Made by a program: the position numbers and the translations under genes. The notes under the pieces are model-generated. The model searched no databases. It was not told the origin of the DNA and worked only from the letters and a program-made list of their open reading frames with translations. A stretch of 64,000 nt of DNA, taken from the NCBI RefSeq assembly GCF_000012885.1, contig NC_007498.2, positions 2,542,001 to 2,606,000 on the forward strand, read 5' to 3'. Shown piece by piece: positions 17,614-24,778 of this stretch. Source of the DNA: Syntrophotalea carbinolica DSM 2380 (lineage in GTDB: Bacteria; Desulfobacterota; Desulfuromonadia; Desulfuromonadales; Syntrophotaleaceae). The first letter of the stretch is position 1, and every line of letters begins with the position of its first letter.

Positions 17614-17659
17614 GAGGAATTCGCTAAGGCAAAGAGAGGGATTGCCTTGGCGAATCCTC
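17614..17659 (-). promoter_or_regulatory. Strong hairpin in the aroE leader
   Basis: Arms at 17614-17632 and 17642-17659 pair over 18 positions with one bulged A and one G-T pair, closing a 9-base loop. It lies 30 bp before the aroE start in the presumed 5' leader. On the plus strand it is followed by CTTTTTA, but no plus-strand gene precedes it. A cis-acting control of aroE or a transcription barrier is possible. Confidence 0.4.
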
Positions 17660-17810
17660 CTTTTTACGATTCCTTTCATAGGAACCAATCACTGTTTTTA
17701 AGTACCTGCCACGTTCTTGATTTACTGCGTATTTACAAAACAAACTTCAATTCAATTAAATCATTGAATATAAGATCAATAATCATAAAACAAACTGCTA
17801 TTCTATTTCA

Positions 17811-17879
17811 GTCCCAAGCAACTTTAACTTTTGCTCCCAAGTGACTTGAAGGTAAAGTCTTAAGCACCTTGAGAGTCAA
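17811..17879. promoter_or_regulatory. Three AAG-N3-CTT dyads phased at 23 bp, upstream of aroE
   Basis: The cores AAG-CAA-CTT, AAG-TGA-CTT and AAG-CAC-CTT start at 17816, 17839 and 17862, exactly 23 bp apart. The third is the extended form TCTTAAGCACCTTGAGA followed by GTCAA. Read on the minus strand, that one begins TTGACT and could overlap a promoter facing aroE, though no good -10 follows. The surrounding 17690-17940 is AT-rich and without a gene. Tandem binding of a dimeric regulator is inferred. Confidence 0.5.
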
Positions 17880-17975
17880 CAGCTTTTTAAAATCTATTTT
17901 TAGAAAATTACACATCTATTTTGAACATTTGTAATCAGGTACAAATCCTGAAAAACACAGGATAAAAACAAAAAA

Positions 17976-18002
17976 AACGCCCCGAGGAAACCTCGGGGCG
18001 TT
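17976..18002 (-). terminator. Rho-independent terminator
   Basis: A perfect 12-bp stem (AACGCCCCGAGG with its complement) has a three-base loop and on the minus strand is followed by an almost unbroken T-run (complement of 17965-17977). It ends a minus-strand transcript. It lies 14 bp after the structured segment at 18017-18151 and 444 bp after the enoate reductase stop. Confidence 0.85.
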
Positions 18003-18016
18003 GGGTAGTAAAAATT

Positions 18017-18151
18017 GCGGTCCGACGAACAGATACGGTTGTGATGGTGCTTAGGAGATAGGAGACATAGAGGCTGAAGACTCTACTTTCGTTCGCATGT
18101 CGATTAAGCTCACAAGGGGAGGAAGAACTCCGTAGCTGCCTATCGGACCGC
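18017..18151 (-). ncRNA. Candidate structured RNA (unclassified)
   Basis: A 135-nt segment folds as a nested rod. P1 is GCGGTCCGA (18017-18025) with TCGGACCGC (18143-18151), perfect. P2 is CAG-A-TACGG (18030-18038) with CCGTA-G-CTG (18130-18138). P3 is GTGA/TCAC plus GCTTA/TAAGC (18041-18053 and 18105-18113). P4 is GACAT/ATGTC (18064-18068, 18097-18101), with an apical AGAG/CTCT. The strand is chosen because a terminator follows on the minus strand. On that strand an asymmetric loop carries pyrimidine-rich CUUCCUCCCCUU. I could not match it to 6S, SRP, RNase P, tmRNA or a known riboswitch. It may be a separate sRNA or the 3' part of the reductase transcript. Confidence 0.45.
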
Positions 18152-18343
18152 CAGGGAAAAATGGCTAACTTGCTGTATATGATTGTCGTCGTGAAAACCT
18201 TCGAGACGTTGTTGTAAAAAAAGGGTGATGAAATCAACCGATAACATTTTCTTTGGGAGGAAGAAAACAGGTTAATACAAACATATATCTGTTACGAATC
18301 TTATATCTATCACCCGACATTCGCATATGTAGTTTTATTGGTT

Positions 18344-18377
18344 CCCCGCCCTGCAGTCCTTTGACTACAGGACGGGG
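18344..18377 (-). terminator. GC-rich hairpin after the enoate reductase
   Basis: Arms CCCCGCCCTGCAGTC (18344-18358) and GACTACAGGACGGGG (18363-18377) pair at 13 of 15 positions around a four-base loop, 69 bp beyond the reductase stop. No T-run follows on either strand. It may mark or protect the 3' end of the reductase mRNA. Confidence 0.45.
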
Positions 18378-18445
18378 TTCCGTGAATACCGCTTCCGTAC
18401 ATTGTAGGCAGTCACACCACCTACCCTGCGGCAGGTTTTACTGAA

Positions 18446-20359
18446 TTAAACGGCATAACCTGCCAGGAAACCCTGATGGATTGCATCCATAACCTTACCG
18501 GCCTTGATACAGTCACCCACCGGGGTCGCCGGAATTTCTTCGGAATACAGTGCCTGCAACAAAGGATTATAGGCTCTGTAGCCCAAGGAGATAACGAGCG
18601 TATCAAACCCTTCAAGCCAGCTTTCCTCTTTGTACTTATTCCGGATTTTGACCCGTTTATCGCAACCGATCTCGGCCACTTCGGTCTCCAGAATAGTCTT
18701 GACATTGAGTTCCTTGAGGCGCGGCATGAGGAATTTGCGGCTGCGGGCTTCCATATCCATGGCGATATCTTCACGCAGTTCCAGGATAGTGACATCCTTG
18801 CCCTGCTCGGCCAGGAATTCAGCCGTCTCGCTACCGACAAGCCCACCACCCATGATCAGAACTTTGTTACCTACGGGCGCGGTACCTTTAAGAGCGTCCT
18901 CGGCGGTAATGACCGGCGCTTCAGAGCAGAAACGGGGCACCACCGGAAGACTGCCGGTTGCAACCAGCGTAGCATCGGGGGCCATGGCCTTGATATCGTC
19001 CAGAGTCACTTCGCTATTGAGAACGACATTGACACCGGCCTTGGGCAGCACCTCTGCATAATAAGCAATCAGAGGAGTGTAGGGATCTTTATTGGGCGGC
19101 AACATGGCCACATTCACCAATCCGCCAAGCTCGTCATTCTTATCGTAAAGCGCGACTTCATGACCGCGTTCAGCAGCGGTAAGGGCCGCCTGCATACCGG
19201 CGGGGCCGCCGCCGACAACCACAACCCGCTTGGGACGATCGACTTTGGTCATGGGGTAGCGACCCTCATAACCGGTACGCGGGTTAACCGCACAGGTAAA
19301 GCCAACGGACATCTTGCCGACGCAACCGTCGTTACAGGCAACGCAGGGGCGGATTTCGGCGTCTTTTTTCTCTTGCATCTTGATCGGCGCATTGGGATCG
19401 GCAAGAAGCCCACGCCCCATCGACACAAGATCAGCTTTACCGGAAGCAAGAATGGCTTCAGCAGTCTCGCGATTATTGATACGACCGGCAACGGATACCG
19501 GCACCTTGGAACCGATAGCTTCCTTGATCGCTTCGGCGCCGTCGGCGTTCCAGCCGCGGCCAAGTGCACCCGAAGGGATGGTGTACTGGTTGCTTTCGGC
19601 CAGACCGGCGCTGAAATGCAAGGCATCGATGCCGTTTTCGACCATGATCTTGGCCATGTCTTTCGCCAATTCGGGAGTCACGCCGTTAGGCACGTATTCG
19701 TTAATACTGTAGCGGAACAGAATCGGGAAATCAGGGCCGGCCACGGAGCGGATGGCTTTGAGGATCTCCACGGGGAAGCGCATACGATTTTCCAAACAGC
19801 CGCCGTAGATATCGTCACGCTTGTTGGTGTACGGCGACATGAACTGAGCAATCAGGTAACCGTGGGCACCGTGGATTTCGATAGCGTCGAAACCAGCTTT
19901 GATGGCACGCTCGGCAGCCTTTTTGAAACAATCGATAATGTATTCGATTTCTTCAATGTCCATAACGCGAACATCGTCGTAAGGCGTAAGGCCCGGAACA
20001 TAAGACACAAGACGCCGGGGGTGCAGCGATGTCGGCGGATTGGCAATGCGACCACCGTGCATGAGCTGCAATGCAGCCTTGCCACCGTTGGCATGAATGG
20101 CATCGGTCAGCTTCTTGAACCCTTTGATCATCAGGTCGTCGGACAGACCCAGACCACGTGCGTAACAGTTACCGCCGAGTTCCACATAGCACGCCTCGAC
20201 AATCTGAAGCGCGACGCCACCCTTGGCCCTCTCGGCATGGTAATTAATCAACCGATCGGATACCTCACCGTTAATTGCGGCATGCCCTGTTACCATGGCA
20301 GGCATTATAATTCTGTTGCGAAGAGTCAGTTTGTTGATGTTGATGGGTGTGAATAACAT
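18446..20359 (-). CDS. Enoate reductase / 2,4-dienoyl-CoA reductase-like NADH:flavin oxidoreductase
   Basis: A 637-residue member of the FadH/BaiCD/2-enoate reductase group. Residues 1-335 form an Old Yellow Enzyme FMN barrel (HGAHGYLIAQFMSPYTNKRD from 163). Cys339, Cys342, Cys346 and Cys356 fit the 4Fe-4S site. Residues about 377-637 form the FAD/NAD domain (VVVGGGPAGM, 381-389). Such enzymes reduce alpha,beta-unsaturated acids or enones in anaerobes. Shikimate and 3-dehydroshikimate contain that bond, so reductive use of them is a natural hypothesis in this island. AAGGGATG precedes the ATG. Substrate not determined by sequence. Confidence 0.88.
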   Translation of the reverse strand: MLFTPININKLTLRNRIIMPAMVTGHAAINGEVSDRLINYHAERAKGGVALQIVEACYVELGGNCYARGLGLSDDLMIKGFKKLTDAIHANGGKAALQLMHGGRIANPPTSLHPRRLVSYVPGLTPYDDVRVMDIEEIEYIIDCFKKAAERAIKAGFDAIEIHGAHGYLIAQFMSPYTNKRDDIYGGCLENRMRFPVEILKAIRSVAGPDFPILFRYSINEYVPNGVTPELAKDMAKIMVENGIDALHFSAGLAESNQYTIPSGALGRGWNADGAEAIKEAIGSKVPVSVAGRINNRETAEAILASGKADLVSMGRGLLADPNAPIKMQEKKDAEIRPCVACNDGCVGKMSVGFTCAVNPRTGYEGRYPMTKVDRPKRVVVVGGGPAGMQAALTAAERGHEVALYDKNDELGGLVNVAMLPPNKDPYTPLIAYYAEVLPKAGVNVVLNSEVTLDDIKAMAPDATLVATGSLPVVPRFCSEAPVITAEDALKGTAPVGNKVLIMGGGLVGSETAEFLAEQGKDVTILELREDIAMDMEARSRKFLMPRLKELNVKTILETEVAEIGCDKRVKIRNKYKEESWLEGFDTLVISLGYRAYNPLLQALYSEEIPATPVGDCIKAGKVMDAIHQGFLAGYAV

Positions 20360-21150
20360 ACCTACATCCCTTCTTGCCTCGCTACCCTAGAGGCGGTTGT
20401 GTTTACAATATCCTCGCCTGACTGAAAAGTCCGAAAAATACTGATGGAACAACGACACTATCAAATCACCGCGATCCAGGCATCTCACCTTGAACGTCAC
20501 AACACCCGAGCTTCGCAACGCTCTTCGCGAAAATCGTGCGATCGATAATTTTCAAGTAGCCAGGGAACCCCCTCCCCTCTAACACCAGCACCTACGAACT
20601 TGTCTTTTTGGGACCCCTTCCCAAGCAGCCAGAGATTAGTTCCTCATTTAAATAAAGCCAACCTTTACCGAATGATCACTTGGACCACTACGTCCTCTAC
20701 GACGACACCAATGTCACCTATGTCTTAAACCAAGTATTTAATGCCGACATTCTTGAAATTCAACGATCTATTTACGCAACAACAGATAACACAAAAATGT
20801 CTTACCATAATATGAAATATATATTTTTAAGTTTTACTTTAATCGGATTTTCTCTTAAGTTAAATCACTACATAAAAACTGGATTACAGTCTCTTCAACA
20901 ACACTCAATACGTTCAATAGCGTTACACTGAAAAAATGCGCAACAGACCAAATTTCAAGTCTCTTATTTACAATACTTCTTCACATGCTAATATTTACCT
21001 GGCAGTTCTACACAAGTGTTTTGCACAAGTTGAAAACGATCATGAAACTAGAGTCTTAAGTGGCTTCAGAGTCAATGGCTTTTTTTTATTTTTTTATTCA
21101 TTTTCTATAAGTAACTGAATTCACAATTATATTCATCGATACTGGCTATA
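20360..21150. other. AT-rich gene-free region upstream of the enoate reductase
   Basis: No credible gene is seen in about 790 bp. The half nearer the IS (20650-21140) is strongly AT-rich, with runs such as eight T. One extended AAG-N3-CTT dyad lies at 21053-21075 and a bare AAG-TCT-CTT core at 20957. It presumably carries the promoter of the reductase, but no convincing hexamer pair was found. Confidence 0.45.
21053..21075. promoter_or_regulatory. AAG-N3-CTT dyad (extended form)
   Basis: TCTTAAG-TGG-CTTCAGA followed by GTCAA matches the extended site at 17857-17879 closely, and both are followed by CTTTTT. It lies about 690 bp upstream of the enoate reductase and 75 bp before IS copy 2. Its sister at 22298 would be about 160 bp away if the IS were absent. 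Confidence 0.45.
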
Positions 21151-22227
21151 TGTTGGGTCCCGGATGATTCCATTAGCAGAAAAAGCTTCCCGTTATTCTT
21201 AGCTCGGGATATGCTTTTTGATATTCTCTGCGGTGAAATCTAAAGGAGTCTGACATGACGATACGGTTACACGCTAATGCCACAACGACCCCGAAAATCC
21301 GACGATATATCCAAGAGTCGGAAAAATCGCACAAGGCTTTAGCTAAAGAACTGGGCATATCCATTGACACGGTACGTCGCTGGCGCAAACGTGACGATGT
21401 TCACGATCGGTCTCATACGGCACACCGACTGAATACAACGATGACCGAAGCCCAGGAAGCTGTTGTCATCGAGTTGCGTCGCTCTTTGTTGTTGTCTCTC
21501 GATGATCTCCTGGTCGTCACTCGGGAATTTGTCAATGCTGACGTCTCTCGTGCGGGACTTGACCGTTGTTTGCGACGACATGGGGTATCCCGATTGGCGG
21601 ACCTGATCCCGAAAGAGGAAACGGCCAACAACAAGCCCAAAACATTTAAAAACTACGATCCGGGGTTCGTTCATGTCGATATCAAATATTTGCCACAGAT
21701 GCCGGACGAAACCTCTCGGCGTTACCTGTTTGTAGGCATCGACCGTGCTACCCGCTGGGTTTACCTGGAAGTGTGCAAGAGCAAATCCGCCCAAGCCGCA
21801 AAGGGCTTTTTGAATCGCCTGGTAGCCAAAGCGCCATTTGTGATCAAAAAATTGCTCACCGACAACGACAAGGCATTCACGGATCGATTTTCCACTGCTG
21901 GAGAGAGAAAGCCAACAGGGAATCATGTATTCGACAAAACCTGCGTTCAGCATGGTATTGAACATCGGCTTATTCCTCCACGCCACCCTCAGACCAACGG
22001 GATGGTTGAGCGATTCAACGGTCGCATCAGCGAGGTTTTGGCAACAACCCGGTTCGATTCCGCCGAAAATTTGGAGCAGACATTGTTACGTTATGGTTAT
22101 CTATACAACCAGCATATTCCTCAGCGAGCGTTGGGGCATAAAACTCCCATACAAGCTCTGAAGGATTGGCAAAAAAAGAAACCAAAACTTTTCCGTAAAC
22201 AGGTCAGGAATCATGCGGGACCTGACA
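21151..22227 (+). mobile_element. IS481-family insertion sequence, copy 2
   Basis: A 1077-bp element with the same inverted-repeat ends as copy 1 (TGTTGGGTCCCGG at 21151; CGGGACCTGACA ending at 22227). It is flanked by its own 6-bp duplication GCTATA (21145-21150 and 22228-22233). Orientation is opposite to copy 1. The different target duplications show two independent insertions rather than a composite transposon. Confidence 0.95.
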
Positions 22228-22244
22228 GCTATAGAATACTCTAA
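21255..22244 (+). CDS. IS481-family transposase, copy 2
   Basis: A 329-residue DDE transposase, the same as copy 1 through residue 324, with helix-turn-helix at about 27-44 and the acidic triad in FVHVDIKYLP, LLTDNDKAF and NGMVERFNG. After residue 324 (Asp) the frame leaves the element and adds Ser-Tyr-Arg-Ile-Leu from flanking DNA before a stop. The C-terminus therefore differs from copy 1 only because the target sites differ. AAAGGAG precedes the start. Confidence 0.93.
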   Translation: MTIRLHANATTTPKIRRYIQESEKSHKALAKELGISIDTVRRWRKRDDVHDRSHTAHRLNTTMTEAQEAVVIELRRSLLLSLDDLLVVTREFVNADVSRAGLDRCLRRHGVSRLADLIPKEETANNKPKTFKNYDPGFVHVDIKYLPQMPDETSRRYLFVGIDRATRWVYLEVCKSKSAQAAKGFLNRLVAKAPFVIKKLLTDNDKAFTDRFSTAGERKPTGNHVFDKTCVQHGIEHRLIPPRHPQTNGMVERFNGRISEVLATTRFDSAENLEQTLLRYGYLYNQHIPQRALGHKTPIQALKDWQKKKPKLFRKQVRNHAGPDSYRIL

Positions 22245-22297
22245 AATCAAAATTAGGATTTCCCATAAAGAACAAACAGAAGATGACTCATCGTGAT

Positions 22298-22320
22298 GCC
22301 TCAAGCGACTTTAGAGTCAA
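22298..22320. promoter_or_regulatory. AAG-N3-CTT dyad in the gap after IS copy 2
   Basis: CCTCAAG-CGA-CTTTAGA followed by GTCAA is the fourth extended copy. The 351-bp gap 22228-22578 holds no gene: it contains this site, a run of nine A then nine G (22380-22397) and a terminator (22453-22481). Before insertion of the IS this site would have belonged to the region upstream of the enoate reductase. Confidence 0.4.
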
Positions 22321-22452
22321 TATTTTTGTCATTTCACTTGCCAAACAGGAAACAGGGATTTCAACGACGGGATGAGCAGAAAAAAAAAGGGGGGGGGAAG
22401 CAGTAAGACGGAATGAACAAAAAAACGGATAGCCGTCACGGCAGATAAAAAA

Positions 22453-22481
22453 ACTCCCCGAACCAGCAAAGCCCGGGGAGT
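22453..22481 (-). terminator. Rho-independent terminator of the radical SAM gene
   Basis: ACTCCCCG (22453-22460) and CGGGGAGT (22474-22481) form a perfect stem with a 13-base loop. On the minus strand it is followed by seven T. It lies about 100 bp beyond the radical SAM stop at 22579. Confidence 0.8.
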
Positions 22482-22578
22482 TTCGGTTTATCTACGACAT
22501 GTTTCTTGGCACGCTGACATTCCCGATATCAACGACGTCCTCTATCGGTATCGCCCGCCAGGTGATCGATGAAGCCAC

Positions 22579-24300
22579 TCAACACAGCCCGCAGCGATGG
22601 CAACCGGGCCCGCAAGGCGGCGTCGATTCGCCCGCCATAGCGCGTTGGTATTCCAGCCATAAAAACCTGCGGGGCACCCCCTGGTCGATAATCTCCCAGG
22701 GAAAAGTCTCGTATTCATCCCGTTCCCGCGTTAGATAAAAATCAGAGCCGAGGCTTTCCTCACGACAGCTCACGGCAAGGCTTTGCCCATCGGCAAGATG
22801 CGGCAGCAAACGTCCTACCCGACGGTCCCCGCGAGACAACAGGGCCTGCAGTTCGGCCGACTTCAAGGATTCACAGATCAAACTGGTGTTGGGCATACGG
22901 CCAACCTGACGTCTGAGGCGTTGAATTTTCTTTTTGAGGATAGAGGTCGATTCCATGGCCGCCCATTGCAGCGGCGTGAACGGCTTGGGAATAAAAGGAT
23001 TGACGGACAACGTCAGGTTGCCCAAGCGACCGCGTTTACGTCCGGCTTCGAGCCATACCTGACGGATTTTTCCGGCCAGGGTCAAAAGCTCTTCCATATC
23101 CTCAGGCGTTTCCGTAGGCAAACCGATAAGAAAATAGAGTTTCAAATTGGGGATACCGCCGTCGGCAATCAGCTGTGTGGCGGCTAGAATCTGCTGTTCA
23201 TCCAGGCCTTTATTTATAAAGTCCCGCAACCGCTGACTGCCGGCTTCCGGAGCGATGGCGACAGTGCGGTGACCGGATGCCGCCATCGATTCAACCTCCT
23301 GAGCCGTGAGGGAATCGATACGCAGGCTGGCCACCGAAATCTGACCTCCGGCCTGCAAAATCTGTTGACCGATAAGCCCGATCTGGCTGTGGTCCGCTAC
23401 CGCCGGGCTCACCAGACCGACTCGCTGGCGCTGGGCCAGGCCATCGGCCAGGGCATCCTGTAAAGCCGCAGCACTACGCTCCCGCGGCGGCAGATAGATA
23501 TATCCGGCAGCGCAGAAGCGACATTTGCGGGCACAACCGCGGGAAATCTCCACCAAGGCCATATCGCCGAACTCGGTATCGTCGGTCAACACACAGGAGC
23601 GGCTGGCCGTGCCATCGAGCCGCCTTACCCACTGCCGTGCCACCTTCTCCGGCGCTTCCGGCTGGGGCTCGTAGGAGGCCACCGTGCCGCTGTCGGTGTA
23701 CCTTACCCGATACAGGGACGGGACATAGACACCCGGCAGGGTGGCCAGCATCTTCAGCGCAGCGTCCCTGTCAGGCGGCGCGGTTACCAAGGCCTCGACT
23801 AACCCGGGCAATATCGGCTCGGCCTCTCCGATGGCAAACAGATCCATAATCTCGGCCAGCGGCTCGGGGTTGAGAAAGGCGCACACCCCGCCGCACAGGA
23901 CCAACGGATAGGCGTCCTTGCGATCGCCGGCCATCAGCGGCATGTGGGCCAGCTCGAACAGCACAGGCAGGTTGAGGTAGTCATTTTCAAATGAGATGGA
24001 AACAGCGATGATATCGAAGTCTTCGAGAAATCGCCCCGTTTCGAGGGAGAACAGGGGATAACCCGTTTTGCGATGTTCTTCCAAATCATCCGCGTCGGGC
24101 AGAAAAAAACGTTCGCAAAGGGTATCCTCGCGGCGGTTGAGCAACTCATAGACGGTTTGAAACCCGAGGTTGCTCATGGCCTGGTGATAAACATTGGGGT
24201 ACACCAGGGCCACAGACAGGCGACCGCCCCATGCGTGAGACCGCAACCCGCTTTCGGCAGCCAGACGGCGCTGCCTTTTATCCATTAACTTGCGTGACAT
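22579..24300 (-). CDS. B12-binding-type radical SAM protein of unknown function
   Basis: A 573-residue protein. Residues about 25-230 resemble the cobalamin-binding-like domain found before radical SAM domains (SVALVYPNVYHQAMSNLGFQ). The cluster motif RGCARKCRFCAAGY (about 255-268) has CX3CX2C spacing, followed by a radical SAM barrel (TVAIAPEAGSQRLRDFINKG). The C-terminus ends in CGPGCHRCGLC, a possible extra metal site. It looks like the TIGR03960 group, often annotated next to division or ribosome genes in related genomes. It lies 480 bp downstream of ftsZ but beyond a strong hairpin, so it is probably a separate unit. Substrate unknown. Confidence 0.8.
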   Translation of the reverse strand: MSRKLMDKRQRRLAAESGLRSHAWGGRLSVALVYPNVYHQAMSNLGFQTVYELLNRREDTLCERFFLPDADDLEEHRKTGYPLFSLETGRFLEDFDIIAVSISFENDYLNLPVLFELAHMPLMAGDRKDAYPLVLCGGVCAFLNPEPLAEIMDLFAIGEAEPILPGLVEALVTAPPDRDAALKMLATLPGVYVPSLYRVRYTDSGTVASYEPQPEAPEKVARQWVRRLDGTASRSCVLTDDTEFGDMALVEISRGCARKCRFCAAGYIYLPPRERSAAALQDALADGLAQRQRVGLVSPAVADHSQIGLIGQQILQAGGQISVASLRIDSLTAQEVESMAASGHRTVAIAPEAGSQRLRDFINKGLDEQQILAATQLIADGGIPNLKLYFLIGLPTETPEDMEELLTLAGKIRQVWLEAGRKRGRLGNLTLSVNPFIPKPFTPLQWAAMESTSILKKKIQRLRRQVGRMPNTSLICESLKSAELQALLSRGDRRVGRLLPHLADGQSLAVSCREESLGSDFYLTRERDEYETFPWEIIDQGVPRRFLWLEYQRAMAGESTPPCGPGCHRCGLC

Positions 24301-24584
24301 AACTCCATCTTCCCCCGATACTGCATGGATGCTGCACCTTGCCTTGGCTCACAAAATCCGAATAATGCGAAATCATCGTGAAAAACGTACCGATCCCATC
24401 TTACCGCAACAACCTCCGGGATCAAAGACAACCGTCCTTTTGAAAAGCGCCAGAGAACCTCTTTACGCCGATCCGGGCCTTTATTCGTTGCACCGGCAGC
24501 GCAGACGCGACAGCCGCTTTATAAGCGCCCGTAATCGCGCCGCGATTGTTGAACCCTGCGCCCTGACTGGCGCACCTAAAATGA

Positions 24585-24617
24585 AAGCGAGGGGACCGCG
24601 CTGCGGTCCCCTCGCTT
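24585..24617 (-). terminator. Terminator of the dcw cluster
   Basis: A perfect 14-bp stem (AAGCGAGGGGACCG at 24585-24598 with its complement at 24604-24617) has a five-base loop and on the minus strand is followed by TCATTTTA. It lies 162 bp after the ftsZ stop. The rest of the 478-bp gap 24301-24778 shows no gene. Confidence 0.75.
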
Positions 24618-24778
24618 CGGGAGTCATGATGTGCTGTGATTTTTGGAAAATCGTGCCTGTGGCCTACCGAAACCTCCGGCAGTCCCGCATCAGAACACCG
24701 GCCATATGGGAAAAAAGCGGAGATCTTTATTCCCAGCCGGCTCAATCCGCCAGGCGGATAACCTCTGCAAAAGGCTTG

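Noticed and set aside
17614-17659. Intrinsic terminator on the minus strand
   Set aside because: No T-run follows on that strand; the T-run is on the plus side where no gene precedes it.
18017-18151. 6S RNA, SRP RNA, RNase P RNA or a standard riboswitch
   Set aside because: The symmetric central bubble of 6S, the GGAAG loop motif of SRP RNA, the conserved RNase P words and known riboswitch cores were looked for and not found.
18476-20356. A 626-codon frame opposite the enoate reductase
   Set aside because: Antisense shadow of a clear flavoenzyme gene; no domain and no ribosome site.
20680-20931. An 83-codon AT-rich frame upstream of the enoate reductase
   Set aside because: TTG start, no ribosome site and low-complexity composition; chance frame in AT-rich DNA.
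1655-22233. A composite transposon carrying the hydroaromatic genes
   Set aside because: The outer flanks do not form a shared target duplication; each IS has its own, so the copies inserted separately.
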